Both the position numbers and the translations under genes were made by a program. This document shows, one piece after another, positions 26,249 to 35,374 of a stretch of 64,000 nucleotides of DNA. The stretch is from NCBI GenBank assembly GCA_016705235.1, contig JADIYP010000006.1:930001-994000 (forward strand), read 5' to 3'. Each line of letters begins with the position of its first letter. Positions within the stretch are counted from its first letter, which is position 1. The notes beneath the pieces are model-generated. The model searched no databases. It was not told the DNA's origin and was given only the letters and a program-made list of their open reading frames with translations. Source of the DNA: Candidatus Leptovillus affinis. Lineage in GTDB: Bacteria > Chloroflexota > Anaerolineae > Promineifilales > Promineifilaceae.

Positions 26249-27931
26249 ATGACCGAAGAAACAACGAGTTCGAACTTTATTTCTAATATCATTGACGAGC
26301 ATATGCGTAACGGCCGTTTCCACGGCCGTGTCCAAACGCGCTTCCCACCGGAACCCAACGGCTACCTCCACATCGGCCACGCCAAATCCATCCTGCTCAA
26401 TTACGGCATCGCCCGCAGCTACAACGGCAAATTCAACCTGCGCTTCGATGACACCAACCCGCTCAAAGAAGAACAAGAATTCATCGACGCCATCACCGAA
26501 GATGTGCGCTGGCTGGGCGGAGATTGGGAAGACCGCCTCTTTTACGCTTCCGATTACTTCGAGCAGCTTTACCAATGGGCCATCCTGCTCATCAAAGACG
26601 GCAAAGCCTATGTCGACGATCTGACGGCCGATGAAATCCGCCAGTATCGCGGCACGCTTACCGAACCCGGCAATAACAGCCCTTACCGCGACCGATCCGT
26701 AGACGAAAACCTCGATCTGTTTGAGCGCATGAAAAAAGGGGAATTCCCCGACGGTTCGCGGGTGCTTCGCGCCAAAATCGACATGGCCTCGCCCAACATC
26801 AACTTCCGCGACCCAGTAATGTACCGCATCCTGCACGCCGAGCATCCGCGCACGGGCAGCGAATGGTGCATCTACCCCATGTACGACTGGGCGCATGGCC
26901 AATCCGACTCCATCGAGGGTATCACCCACTCCATCTGCACGTTGGAATTTGAAGATCACCGCCCGCTGTACGATTGGTACATCGAAAACCTGGGCATTCA
27001 CGCGCCGCAGCAAATCGAATTCGCCCGCCTGAATCTCACCTACACGGTGATGAGCAAGCGCAAACTGCGCCGCCTGGTAGAAGAAAAGTTTGTCGATGGC
27101 TGGGACGACCCGCGTATGCCTACCATTCGTGGCATGCGCCGTCGCGGCTACACGCCAGAAACCATGCAAAAATTTGCCGAACTGATTGGCGTGGCCAAAT
27201 CGAACAGCACGGTGGAAATCGAAATGCTGGAGCACGTCCTGCGCGACGACTTGAACCAGTTTGCGCCGCGGGCGATGGCGGTGATACGGCCGTTAAAACT
27301 CATCATCACCAACTACCCCGAAAACATGGTGGAAGAATTCGAAGTACCCACCCATCCGCAAGACAAAGAAAACAACGAAATCCGCGTCGTCCCCTTCTCG
27401 CGTGAGATTTACATCGAACAAGAAGATTTTCTGGAAAACCCGCCCAAAAACTTCTTCCGCCTGGGTCCAGACCGCGAAGTACGCCTGTTAGGCGCATACC
27501 TCGTCACCTGCGACTCGGCCGAAAAAGACGCCGACGGCAACATCACTACCCTGCACTGCACCTACGATCCGGAATCACGCGGCGGAAATCCAAGCGACGG
27601 CCGTAAAGTCAAAGGCACCATCCACTGGGTATCCGCCCAACACGCCGTCAGCGCCGAACTACGCCTCTACGACCGCCTGTTCACCGACCCTTTCCCCGAA
27701 AACACCGCCGACGGCCGTGATTTCACCAAAAACCTCAACCCCAATTCATTAGAAATCCTCACCGGCTGCCAGCTAGAACCCAACCTGGCCGAAGCGCAAA
27801 TCGGCGACCGCTTCCAATTCATGCGCCAGGGGTACTTCGTCATCGACAGCGACAGCACGCCAGACCACCTTATCTTCAACCGCACCGTCGGCTTACGCGA
27901 CACCTGGGCAAAAGTTCAGCAAAACAGTTGA
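26249..27931 (+). CDS. glnS: Glutaminyl-tRNA synthetase
   Basis: Charges tRNA-Gln directly. The 560-residue product has FPPEPNGYLHIGHAKS with the HIGH motif at 41-44, RFDDTNP, the KMSKS loop as VMSKRKL (near 270), DDPRMPTIRGMRRRG, and a two-barrel C-terminal anticodon-binding region with HCTYDPESRGG. This length and these motifs distinguish GlnS from GltX, which is also present. In bacteria GlnS is thought to have been acquired from eukaryote-like sources; no gatCAB gene is visible here. ATG 26249 follows CCCAACGGAGCCTGATC. It closes at a perfect 16-bp hairpin. Confidence 0.96.
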   Translation: MTEETTSSNFISNIIDEHMRNGRFHGRVQTRFPPEPNGYLHIGHAKSILLNYGIARSYNGKFNLRFDDTNPLKEEQEFIDAITEDVRWLGGDWEDRLFYASDYFEQLYQWAILLIKDGKAYVDDLTADEIRQYRGTLTEPGNNSPYRDRSVDENLDLFERMKKGEFPDGSRVLRAKIDMASPNINFRDPVMYRILHAEHPRTGSEWCIYPMYDWAHGQSDSIEGITHSICTLEFEDHRPLYDWYIENLGIHAPQQIEFARLNLTYTVMSKRKLRRLVEEKFVDGWDDPRMPTIRGMRRRGYTPETMQKFAELIGVAKSNSTVEIEMLEHVLRDDLNQFAPRAMAVIRPLKLIITNYPENMVEEFEVPTHPQDKENNEIRVVPFSREIYIEQEDFLENPPKNFFRLGPDREVRLLGAYLVTCDSAEKDADGNITTLHCTYDPESRGGNPSDGRKVKGTIHWVSAQHAVSAELRLYDRLFTDPFPENTADGRDFTKNLNPNSLEILTGCQLEPNLAEAQIGDRFQFMRQGYFVIDSDSTPDHLIFNRTVGLRDTWAKVQQNS

Positions 27932-27940
27932 TCATGAACC

Positions 27941-27978
27941 GGTGACAAGGGTTGGTTCCTTCACCAACCCTTGTCACC
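27941..27978. terminator. Perfect 16-bp stem-loop after glnS
   Basis: GGTGACAAGGGTTGGT and ACCAACCCTTGTCACC enclose the loop TCCTTC. It lies between glnS and the kinase gene. There is no T run, so termination may be partial. Confidence 0.7.
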
Positions 27979-27990
27979 CACCTCCCTGCT

Positions 27991-28641
27991 ATGACCAAAC
28001 GCTTCATCCTCGTCGCCGGCAACATCGGGGCCGGCAAAACATCCCTCACCGAGCGCATCGGCGCGCGCCTCGGCTGGCGCACCGGCTACGAATCGGTCAT
28101 GGACAACCCCTATCTGCCAGATTTTTACGGCGATATGGCGCGCTGGTCGTTCCATTTGCAAGTGTTTTTTTTGGGCCACCGCGCCCAGCAGCACATCGAA
28201 CTCTTCAACAAATCAGAATCAGCCATCGCCGACCGCAGCATCTACGAAGACGCCCACATCTTCGCCCGCGCCCTGCTGCACATGGGCAACCTCAAAGAGC
28301 GAGATTTTCAGGCATACCGCCAGGTGTATGAATTAGTGGCCGCCAGTTTGCCCGCGCCCAGCCTGCTGCTTTACCTCCAATGCCCCGTGCCTGTGTTGAT
28401 GGAACGCATCCACAGCCGAGGCCGCGAAATGGAAAGCGGCATCACCGCCGATTACCTGCGCCTGTTGGAAACCTTTTACGACGAATGGCTGAACACATTT
28501 GACCTTTGCCCCGTCCTCACCATTCCCACGGCCGATCTCAACTTTGTGCAAAAACCGCGCCATTTAGACATCGTTGTTGAACGCATTCAGGAAAAATTGG
28601 CCGGCAAAGAATCGGTGATTTTCCCGCCCAACGGCGAGTAG
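27991..28641 (+). CDS. Deoxynucleoside kinase family protein
   Basis: A 216-residue kinase that phosphorylates deoxynucleosides for salvage. The P-loop is LVAGNIGAGKTSL (10-17), followed by GYESVMDNPYLPDFYGD and FHLQVFFLGHR, then the family's Asp-Arg-Ser motif in IADRSIYEDAHIFA, and LLYLQCPVPVLMERIHSRGR as the lid region. This matches the dCK/dGK group rather than thymidine kinase. ATG 27991 is preferred over one at 27952, which lies inside the hairpin. It is followed 10 bases later by the nucleotidyltransferase gene, so the two probably form one transcript. Confidence 0.9.
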   Translation: MTKRFILVAGNIGAGKTSLTERIGARLGWRTGYESVMDNPYLPDFYGDMARWSFHLQVFFLGHRAQQHIELFNKSESAIADRSIYEDAHIFARALLHMGNLKERDFQAYRQVYELVAASLPAPSLLLYLQCPVPVLMERIHSRGREMESGITADYLRLLETFYDEWLNTFDLCPVLTIPTADLNFVQKPRHLDIVVERIQEKLAGKESVIFPPNGE

Positions 28642-28651
28642 CTTTTCACCT

Positions 28652-29443
28652 ATGACCACTTCACCCCACCATTTACAGCAACGTTTAGATGACATCGGGC
28701 AGTCGCTTGCCCGCCGCCGCGATGGGCTGGCGCTGCTGGGCCTCGGCTCTGCGGGCGCGGAACTGACGCGCCTGGATGCCTATTCCGACCTGGATTTTTT
28801 CGCCATTGTGCAGCCGGGCAGCAAAACCCGCTATATCACCGACCTGACCTGGCTGTCGGAAATCGCGCCGGTGGCGTATGCTTTCCAAAACACGGCCGAT
28901 GGCTACAAGCTGTTGTTTGCCGACGGCATTTTTTGCGAATTTGCGGTTTTTGAACCGGCGGAGTTGGCACAGGCCAGTTATACGGCCGTGCGCATCGTCT
29001 GGCAAGCGGCTGAATTTGATGGCCGGCTGGTGGTGAAAGAGGCACGGCCGTCTTCCCCCGCCGCGCCCACCCCCGCCACCGAATGGCTCGTTGGCGAAGC
29101 GCTGACCAACCTGTACGTTGGGTTAGGTCGTTTTCGCCGTGGCGAAAAGCTGTCGGCCATGCGATTCATTCAGGGTTATGCCGTCGACCGCCTCGCCGAC
29201 CTGGCCCCGCGCCTGGAAACGGCGCAGCCATCTCTCCCCGACCCCTTCGCCGCCGAACGGCGCATCGAGCAGCGCCTGCCCCAATTCAGCCAGCATCTGC
29301 CCGATTTTTTGCCAGGGTACGAGAACAGCCCTGCCGCCGCGCGCGCGATCCTCTCTTTTTTGACCCAACATTTTCCTGTCAACCCGGCCATTGCCGCTGA
29401 AATTTTAGTTTTGTGCGGGCCCGAAAATGGAGCGGTGGGGTAA
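28652..29443 (+). CDS. Nucleotidyltransferase-fold protein
   Basis: A 263-residue protein with the polymerase-beta-like nucleotidyltransferase signature: GLGSAGAELTRLDAYSDLD gives Gly-Ser (32-33) and Asp46-x-Asp48, the metal-binding pair. The remaining helical part (from about 140) resembles substrate-binding domains of aminoglycoside or lincosamide nucleotidyltransferases, but the substrate cannot be assigned and it need not be a resistance enzyme. It ends inside a 28-bp perfect palindrome centred on ACGGCCGT (29433-29460), which supplies part of its stop region. Confidence 0.75.
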   Translation: MTTSPHHLQQRLDDIGQSLARRRDGLALLGLGSAGAELTRLDAYSDLDFFAIVQPGSKTRYITDLTWLSEIAPVAYAFQNTADGYKLLFADGIFCEFAVFEPAELAQASYTAVRIVWQAAEFDGRLVVKEARPSSPAAPTPATEWLVGEALTNLYVGLGRFRRGEKLSAMRFIQGYAVDRLADLAPRLETAQPSLPDPFAAERRIEQRLPQFSQHLPDFLPGYENSPAAARAILSFLTQHFPVNPAIAAEILVLCGPENGAVG

Positions 29444-29460
29444 CGGCCGTTACCCCACCG
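29433..29460. repeat. 28-bp perfect palindrome centred on ACGGCCGT, overlapping a stop codon
   Basis: CGGTGGGGTAACGG is followed by its exact reverse complement. The TAA of the nucleotidyltransferase gene is inside the left arm (29441-29443). It may serve as a transcript-end hairpin. Confidence 0.92.
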
Positions 29461-29521
29461 ACAGCCGCCAAAATCACCCGGTCACCCATAACCAGCTACA
29501 CCCATATTTCGTTAACAAACC

Positions 29522-29550
29522 TTGCACCTGCCAAATGAGTGTGCTAGTAT
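29522..29550 (+). promoter_or_regulatory. Promoter of the 6S-like RNA
   Basis: TTGCAC (29522-29527), 17 bases, then TAGTAT (29545-29550). The predicted start is near 29557. Confidence 0.7.
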
Positions 29551-29556
29551 CCGTTC

Positions 29557-29735
29557 ATCCCTGCGATGTGCGTGATGGGCTTCAAAGTTGAGCCAACGCC
29601 ACTTGATAGGGAATCGGACAATACGCAGAGGGGATGTAGTAGCCTAGCGGCCAGGCAGAGTCCTCGCGAAAACGTTCCCACCTGCATAAGCAGGTTCAAG
29701 CATCTGAGGTTCACACGGCATGGCGGGGTGTCTGC
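29557..29735 (+). ncRNA. ssrS: Probable 6S RNA
   Basis: A non-coding stretch of about 180 bases lies between a good promoter and a terminator. Its 5' end CCCTGCGATGTGCG and 3' end CACACGGCATGGCGGGG pair into a long interrupted closing stem (CCCTGC with GCGGGG, then GCGTG with CACAC). The 5' segment GATGTGCGTGATGGGCTTC...TGAGCC lines up with the corresponding part of Escherichia coli 6S RNA (GAUGU-CG...GGGC...UGAGCC). 6S RNA mimics an open promoter and sequesters the housekeeping RNA polymerase. SRP RNA and tmRNA were considered and lack support. Confidence 0.65.
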
Positions 29736-29815
29736 TTTTTTCTGAAAAGCAGACTAACCAACCACTCTTCATGAGCACAGGTTAAAGCCCCTGATTTCGT
29801 ATCAGGGGTTTTTGT
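29729..29815 (+). terminator. Two consecutive hairpins ending the 6S-like RNA region
   Basis: GTCTGCTTTT/AAAAGCAGAC (29729-29755) directly follows the RNA. CCCCTGAT-TTCGT-ATCAGGGG-TTTTTG (29788-29814) is a classic rho-independent terminator. Confidence 0.85.
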
Positions 29816-29853
29816 TTCTATCAATCACACAATAAGGGACACTGAATTGGCTT

Positions 29854-30678
29854 ATGATTCGTGAGCGCATCGCTGACGACATCTATGTTTTTACGAGCAA
29901 ACTTTACGCCCAGGTAACTGCCGGCGCCATCATCACCAAAGAAGGCGTCGTTCTTGTGGACACACTCTACTACCCGGAAGAGACGATGGCCATCAAGGAG
30001 TTTCTGGAGGATCGGCTCGGGCATACGATAAAATACGTGATCAACACGCATTATCACGCTGATCATTCGCAAGGAACCTATTTGTTTCCTCATGCGCAGG
30101 TGATCAGCCATCGATTGTGCCGTCAATTGTTAGACACAGTTGGGCGCAAAGGGTTAGAAGACGCCAAAACACAGCTGCCCGACCTGGCGGAAGTGGACAT
30201 CGTGCTGCCTGATTTGGTCTTTGAAGATGGCGTGATGAATTTGTACGTTGGCGGCAAAACGCTGTCTTTGCACCATTTGCCCGGACACAGTCCAGATATG
30301 ACGGCCGTTTATGTCACCAACGACCGCATTTTATTTGCCGCCGACAATGCCATGCCCGTGCCAACATTCTTCGATGGCAGCCATGCAAATCTGGTAAATT
30401 CTCTACACAATATTCTGGCTTTAGAACCGGACACAGTGGTTCGGGGGCACGGCGAAGTGATTTTGCGCGGCGAAGTACAAGCCGTCATTGAAGCCGATCT
30501 GGCTTATCTGGCTCACATCAAAAATGCAGTTGTTCAGATTCTCGAAAAAGGGCAATCCCCGAAGGCATTGGACAAGATAGACATTGAAGCGTGTGGAAAA
30601 TCGCGTATTCCGCTTAATGGCCTTGTCGTCGACTTGCACCGAGCCAATTTAAGCCGCCTCTACAAAGAACTGCAATAA
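29854..30678 (+). CDS. Metallo-beta-lactamase-fold hydrolase
   Basis: A 274-residue hydrolase with the metal motif NTHYHADHSQG (His66, His68, Asp70, His71), a further ligand in LPGHSPDM, an Asp in ILFAADNAM and a closing VVRGHGEVI. These define the MBL superfamily; the arrangement resembles quinoprotein relay- or glyoxalase II-like members. The protein has no signal peptide, so it is cytoplasmic. The substrate cannot be deduced. ATG 29854 has only a weak ribosome site. It converges on the lipid kinase gene with a gap of 8 bases. Confidence 0.88.
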   Translation: MIRERIADDIYVFTSKLYAQVTAGAIITKEGVVLVDTLYYPEETMAIKEFLEDRLGHTIKYVINTHYHADHSQGTYLFPHAQVISHRLCRQLLDTVGRKGLEDAKTQLPDLAEVDIVLPDLVFEDGVMNLYVGGKTLSLHHLPGHSPDMTAVYVTNDRILFAADNAMPVPTFFDGSHANLVNSLHNILALEPDTVVRGHGEVILRGEVQAVIEADLAYLAHIKNAVVQILEKGQSPKALDKIDIEACGKSRIPLNGLVVDLHRANLSRLYKELQ

Positions 30679-30686
30679 GCCTCTGT

Positions 30687-31589
30687 TTATTTTCCCAACA
30701 AAGTCAATTTGTCTGGCAAAACTTCATACAAGATATGCTGGGCCGCTTCGCTGAGAATCTCGCCGTCGGCATGAATTGGAGTGCCGGGCTGGCTGTGTAT
30801 CTCCAGCCGCCGCGTCGCGCCAGACAGCACTTTAGGATGCTCCAGATGCGTGCCGCGCAGCAGCCGCAGCAACATCGCCAGGAAGGTCGTTTTAGGCACT
30901 TTAGGGGCCAGAACATAATTCAGCAGCCCATCGTCAAATTTTGCGCCGGGAGACATCATGAACCCGCCGGTACGCGGCCCATTACAGATGGAGAGCAAGA
31001 ATGTCGGTCCCTGAAAACGGCCGTCATCCCACACAATGTCCATCTCCCACGCCTTCAACTTGATAATGCCTTTTACCAGAGCGACGTAATAACGCATTTC
31101 GCCGCTGATGCGGGTTATTTTGATGTGCTCTAGCGTAACCATTGGTTCCATTGCCAGAGCGCTGTTGTTGTTGAAGTAATGGACACGGCCGTCAACCTCA
31201 ATCCGACCCACGTCGATCTGGCGCGTTTGGCCGGCGGCCATATACTGCGCAGCAGCATCCAGATTTTCAGGATATTGAAGCATTTTGGCAAAATCATTGG
31301 CCGAGCCAATAGGGAAAATGCCAAGCGGAATGGTCGGCAAAGCGTCTGTCGCCGCAGCCAACAGGCCGTTCGCCACTTCGCTGATGGTGCCATCGCCGCC
31401 AGCGGCGATAACGGCGTCGAACCCTTCAGCGGCCGCAGCTTTGGCCATCAACGTGCCCTCTCCTGGCCCTTGCGTGACATAAATCTCATGGTCCAGACCG
31501 GCGGACTGGCAGGCGTTGGTAACGGCCGTTTGCCGCGCCTGCGCCCCCCAACGATTTGCATAAGGATTCAAGATAACCTTAACGCGCAT
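30687..31589 (-). CDS. Diacylglycerol/sphingosine kinase-like lipid kinase (YegS/BmrU family)
   Basis: A 300-residue kinase that phosphorylates a lipid such as diacylglycerol at the membrane. The signature GGDGTISEVANGL (Gly64-Thr68) and GIFPIGSANDFAK mark the DAGK catalytic domain (about 1-130); the C-terminal beta domain contains FLLSICNGPRTGGFMMSPGA and closes with IHADGE. The start at 31589 is preceded by AAGAGGTTCCA. It ends 13 bases before the GDPD gene begins on the same strand, suggesting a small phospholipid-turnover operon. Confidence 0.93.
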   Translation of the reverse strand: MRVKVILNPYANRWGAQARQTAVTNACQSAGLDHEIYVTQGPGEGTLMAKAAAAEGFDAVIAAGGDGTISEVANGLLAAATDALPTIPLGIFPIGSANDFAKMLQYPENLDAAAQYMAAGQTRQIDVGRIEVDGRVHYFNNNSALAMEPMVTLEHIKITRISGEMRYYVALVKGIIKLKAWEMDIVWDDGRFQGPTFLLSICNGPRTGGFMMSPGAKFDDGLLNYVLAPKVPKTTFLAMLLRLLRGTHLEHPKVLSGATRRLEIHSQPGTPIHADGEILSEAAQHILYEVLPDKLTLLGK

Positions 31590-31602
31590 TGGAACCTCTT
31601 GT

Positions 31603-32325
31603 TTACCGGTTATTCAGACTGTCTCGAATCAACCCCGGTTTATTGGTGATTATCCCGCGAACGCCCAACCCAACCAGACGCCAGGCTTCGGCCGGATCAT
31701 CTACCGTCCAAACGTTTACCCGATAATTTCGCTTTTTGGCCCAGGCCATGTAAGCAGCATCGACCAGGGTGTGGTTGGGGTGGTCGGCTTCGCCGTCGGC
31801 CAGAAAATAGCCGAATTTTAACCAGCCGGTATCTCGAATGAGGGCAATGGGGACGCGAGGCGGCAAACAGCGGCGTAAGCGGCGCAGCGCCAGGGGGTTA
31901 AAAGAAGAAACAAGGACATTGTCTTCCAGGTGATGCGTGGTGATGAGGTGGGCAACGGCCGTTTCCGTTCCCCGTTCCCGCCAGCCAAAATCCTTCACCT
32001 CGATATTATACAAAAGCTGAGAACCAAACGTCGCCAGCACCTCAGCCAACGTTGGAATTCTCTCCCCCTGCGCCATCTCCAACGCTTGCAGCGCCGCCAG
32101 CGGCAAATCCACCACCAGCCCCCTGCCAGATGTCATCCGATCCACACGCGCATCATGCATCACCACCGGAATGCCATCCGCCGACAACTGCACATCCAGC
32201 TCAATCCCGTCAGCCCCCTGCTTCAGCGCCAGAGAAAACGCCGCCATGCTGTTTTCCGGCGCCTCCGCACTGGCCCCCCGATGACCAATCACCAACGGCC
32301 CAGGTGAATGAAACCAATTTGTCAT
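31603..32325 (-). CDS. Glycerophosphodiester phosphodiesterase
   Basis: A 240-residue cytoplasmic enzyme that hydrolyses glycerophosphodiesters to glycerol-3-phosphate and an alcohol. The catalytic set is in place: VIGHRGASAEAPENS (His15, Arg16), GIELDVQLSADG (Glu42, Asp44) and VVMHD (His57), with YNIEVKD and the C-terminal VNVWTVDDPAEAWRL, GVRGIITNKP typical of the TIM-barrel GDPD family. It follows the AAA+ gene by 4 bases and precedes the lipid kinase gene, all on the minus strand. Confidence 0.94.
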   Translation of the reverse strand: MTNWFHSPGPLVIGHRGASAEAPENSMAAFSLALKQGADGIELDVQLSADGIPVVMHDARVDRMTSGRGLVVDLPLAALQALEMAQGERIPTLAEVLATFGSQLLYNIEVKDFGWRERGTETAVAHLITTHHLEDNVLVSSFNPLALRRLRRCLPPRVPIALIRDTGWLKFGYFLADGEADHPNHTLVDAAYMAWAKKRNYRVNVWTVDDPAEAWRLVGLGVRGIITNKPGLIRDSLNNR

Positions 32326-32328
32326 TGA

Positions 32329-33642
32329 CTACAAATCCACAAAATAAGCATCGGCGGCCTGATCAATCAGCTCTTTGGTCATTCGCGGCTCAATCCCCAA
32401 ATAATCTGCTATATCGCCTATCTGATCTAAGATATCGCGCGGATGACTGGCCCGCAATTTTTGGTTGCGCTTAATATAATATTCTTGTAGCAGATAACGC
32501 ACGGTTTGCTCATCGTATGGCACATTACGCGATTTACAAACCCGTTTGAAAATTTCCCGGTAGCCCTCATAAGAAGGGGATGTAATTTCAATCTTGTGTC
32601 GAATCCGGCGTAAAAACGCCTCATCCACCAGATCGCGCGGCGGCAGATTGGTGGAAAAAACAATCAATACCGCAAACGGCACTTCAATTTTACGGCCGGT
32701 ATGCAGCGATAAAAAGTCGCTGTTTTTCTCCATCGGCACAATCCACCGATTCAATAAATCACGCGGGCGAACCTGTTGCCGGCCAAAATCATCAATGAGA
32801 AACATGCCTCCGTTGGCTTTCATCTGGAATGGCGCTTCGTAATACTTGTTGATGGGATCATATTTCAATTCCAACCCATCTAAAGTTAATTCGCCCCCCA
32901 CCATAATCACCGGACGGCGGATATGAATCCAGCGCGCGTCTAATTTACGGCCGCTCAACGAGCCGGTATTTCCTTTATCGGGTTGCTCTGGCACCAAAAC
33001 ATGATTGATCTCATCGTATACTTTGATGATCTGCCCATCCACTTCCACCGCATACGGGATGTATATGTTATCTTTTAAAATCATGCTGCCGATAGCCTCG
33101 GCAATTGTGGTTTTGCCATTTCCCGGAGGGCCATACAAAAAAATGGATTTCCCCGAATTGGCGGCTGGTCCAATTTTGGCGAAAACCGATTCTTCTAAGA
33201 CCAGATGACCCAGCGCTTTTTTCATGGTGATGGGATTGACAGCCAGGCGATGGCCACTCTGTTTCTCTATCGCGTCGATATACTCTTCCCAAGGGACCGG
33301 AGCCGGGCCAACATAGGTCGTCCGCTCCAGCAATTCGCGGGCGCGGGCCATACCTTTGGTCGTAATCAAATATTCGTAGGAGGCGGGACCTAAACTGCCA
33401 GCCCCCTTAATCTCGCACATCTGCTCACGCTTTAAGAAATCCAGCGACGGGCTGACCACGCCCTGAAATGGCAGATGTATGCTGTCGGCAATGGCGCGGC
33501 CTGTTAGTTGGCCGCGCAAATACATAACTTTCAGGACAAGATCTTGAATGAAACTGGGTGTCAGACCGGTGTCCTCCAGGGTATGAATGACGCCGGGTTC
33601 CCAGGCGGTTGAGGCGTAGATTTGCTGTGTACCATGAGTCAT
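32329..33642 (-). CDS. AAA+ ATPase with N-terminal winged-helix-like region (paralogue 1)
   Basis: A 437-residue ATPase. The AAA+ core starts near residue 150 with Walker A YGPPGNGKTT (171-179), Walker B MFLIDDFGRQ (279-288), sensor 1 in FSTNLPP and an arginine finger in FLRRIRHK. The N-terminal 110 residues look like a helix-turn-helix substrate or partner domain, and residues 245-275 (VGGELTLDGLELKYDP) form a conserved insertion also found in its paralogue at 50090-51481. Such MoxR-like or transcription-linked ATPases usually remodel complexes. The role is unknown. It lies upstream of gdpd on the minus strand, separated by 4 bases. Confidence 0.85.
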   Translation of the reverse strand: MTHGTQQIYASTAWEPGVIHTLEDTGLTPSFIQDLVLKVMYLRGQLTGRAIADSIHLPFQGVVSPSLDFLKREQMCEIKGAGSLGPASYEYLITTKGMARARELLERTTYVGPAPVPWEEYIDAIEKQSGHRLAVNPITMKKALGHLVLEESVFAKIGPAANSGKSIFLYGPPGNGKTTIAEAIGSMILKDNIYIPYAVEVDGQIIKVYDEINHVLVPEQPDKGNTGSLSGRKLDARWIHIRRPVIMVGGELTLDGLELKYDPINKYYEAPFQMKANGGMFLIDDFGRQQVRPRDLLNRWIVPMEKNSDFLSLHTGRKIEVPFAVLIVFSTNLPPRDLVDEAFLRRIRHKIEITSPSYEGYREIFKRVCKSRNVPYDEQTVRYLLQEYYIKRNQKLRASHPRDILDQIGDIADYLGIEPRMTKELIDQAADAYFVDL

Positions 33643-33793
33643 CTGTATGCTCCTTGAATCGGCGAAAACACTCTTGGGGTTCCCATATGTTCAATTTGAG
33701 AAGATTGGTCCAAGCTTGAAGATTGCACCAATCTGGAAGTCCCAAAGTTAATTGCGAGCGAACCCTTAAATTATACTGGATTCAGGCAAGAGT

Positions 33794-35200
33794 TCAGGAT
33801 ATTTCATGAATTTGAATCAAGTTGGTTTGCCCGCTGGCGCCAAAGGGGACGCCGGCAGTGATGACAACTTTATCGCCAGTTTCCAGGCCATACGGCCGTA
33901 ACACCGCCACCGTCTTCTCAAACAACGTATCCGTATCTTGCACATCATCTACGCGCCAGCAATTCACCCCCCAAACCAGCGCCAGGCGACGCTGCGTCAC
34001 TGGCGAAGGCGATACCGCCATAATCTGAATCGGTGAACGATGGCGGGCAATTTGCGTCGCCGTATACCCGCTCATTGTCGAACAAACGATGGCCCGCGCC
34101 TGAATTTGCTCGGCCACATCACAACTTGCCTCGCTAATCGCGCGCGTAACGCTGGCTTTGGCCGCTCGCCGCCGCCGAGTGCGCCATTCGCTGTAGGGGA
34201 ACTCTTTTTCCGTGATCTCGCCAATCTGCTGCATCATCAAAACCGCTTCCACCGGAAATTTCCCCGTCGCCGTTTCACCCGATAACATAACGGCGTCGGT
34301 GCCGTCCAGGATAGCGTTGGCTACGTCACTCGCTTCCGCCCGCGTGGGTCGGGGATGTTCGATCATGGATTGCAGCATTTGCGTCGCCGTGATTACCGGT
34401 TTGCCTACTTCGTTGCAACAACGGATGATGCGTTTTTGCAGCATCGGCACTTCTTGCGGCGGCACTTCGATCCCCAAATCGCCGCGCGCTACCATCATGC
34501 CATCAACAACATCCCGAATGGCTTCTAAATCGGCTATCGCTTCCACTTTTTCGATTTTAGCGATCACGGGAATTTGAACGCCGAAGGTATCCATTATTTC
34601 GCGCAAATCCAAGACATCTTGAGCCGTGCGCACAAAAGATAGAGCCACGTAATCGAGCATTAACTTGCAAATCAGGCCCAAATCTTCTTTGTCTTTTTCA
34701 GTGATGCTGGAAATCGGCAGATCTGTGCCGGGCGCATTGACGCCTTTACGCGATTCTAAGAGGCCAGCCACCGTAACCACGCAGCGCAATGTATCGCTCT
34801 TCTTTTCGGCCACTACCATCTCCACCTCGCCATCGCCCAGAACCAGACGGGCGCCTGGTTTGATGACCTGTATCAGGTCGGGATGCGGGAGGTGAATCAT
34901 GGCCGGCTGGCCGCGATGGGGAGTGAGTACAATTTCGTCCCCCAACGCCAGTTGGATACCGTCCGCTTTGACATGTCCCAGGCGAAGTTTGGGGCCTTGC
35001 AAATCGCCCAAAATAGCCAGGACTTTGCCTTCGGCCTCAGCCACGCGCCGCAGCATGTTGATGGTTTTGGTGTGGGAATCGTGGTCGCCGTGTGAAAAAT
35101 TGATGCGGGCCACAGTCATGCCGGCCGCCAACATGCGGCGAATGGTTTCCGGATTGCTGCTGGCGGGGCCAATGGTTGCGACAATTTTTGTTCTTGCCAT
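33794..35200 (-). CDS. pyk: Pyruvate kinase
   Basis: Catalyses the last step of glycolysis. The 468-residue product includes MARTKIVATIGPASSNPETI, RINFSHGDHDSH (catalytic Arg, Asn, Ser), DLQGPKLRLG, the active-site segment VIAKIEKVEAI, MMVARGDLGIEVP and ATQMLQSMIEHPRPTRAEAS. The C-terminal regulatory domain is complete. The start at 35200 is chosen by homology, since the in-frame ATG at 35317 would add unconserved residues; the ribosome site is weak. Confidence 0.96.
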   Translation of the reverse strand: MARTKIVATIGPASSNPETIRRMLAAGMTVARINFSHGDHDSHTKTINMLRRVAEAEGKVLAILGDLQGPKLRLGHVKADGIQLALGDEIVLTPHRGQPAMIHLPHPDLIQVIKPGARLVLGDGEVEMVVAEKKSDTLRCVVTVAGLLESRKGVNAPGTDLPISSITEKDKEDLGLICKLMLDYVALSFVRTAQDVLDLREIMDTFGVQIPVIAKIEKVEAIADLEAIRDVVDGMMVARGDLGIEVPPQEVPMLQKRIIRCCNEVGKPVITATQMLQSMIEHPRPTRAEASDVANAILDGTDAVMLSGETATGKFPVEAVLMMQQIGEITEKEFPYSEWRTRRRRAAKASVTRAISEASCDVAEQIQARAIVCSTMSGYTATQIARHRSPIQIMAVSPSPVTQRRLALVWGVNCWRVDDVQDTDTLFEKTVAVLRPYGLETGDKVVITAGVPFGASGQTNLIQIHEIS

Positions 35201-35297
35201 AGTAGTTCTTACTCTGTGAAAAGGAGGAGTTGTCTGCTTAGGGCAACAACCCCAGCAATGATGGATAGTTTCCTTCCCGTAGGGCTGATTTGTACCA

Positions 35298-35336
35298 AAT
35301 AAAAAGGGCGTCGCCAAGAACGCCCTTTTTATTTGA
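35298..35336. terminator. Bidirectional terminator between the hypothetical gene and pyk
   Basis: AAAAAGGGCG and CGCCCTTTTT pair around TCGCCAAGAA. On the minus strand it ends the transcript arriving from 35375. Confidence 0.9.
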
Positions 35337-35374
35337 TCATAGTTTGGATAGGGAATGATGGGTGAACACGGCCG

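Noticed and set aside
29557..29735. SRP RNA or tmRNA
   Set aside because: No GGAAG/SRP54-binding loop or tRNA-like ends are present; the 6S-like ends fit better.
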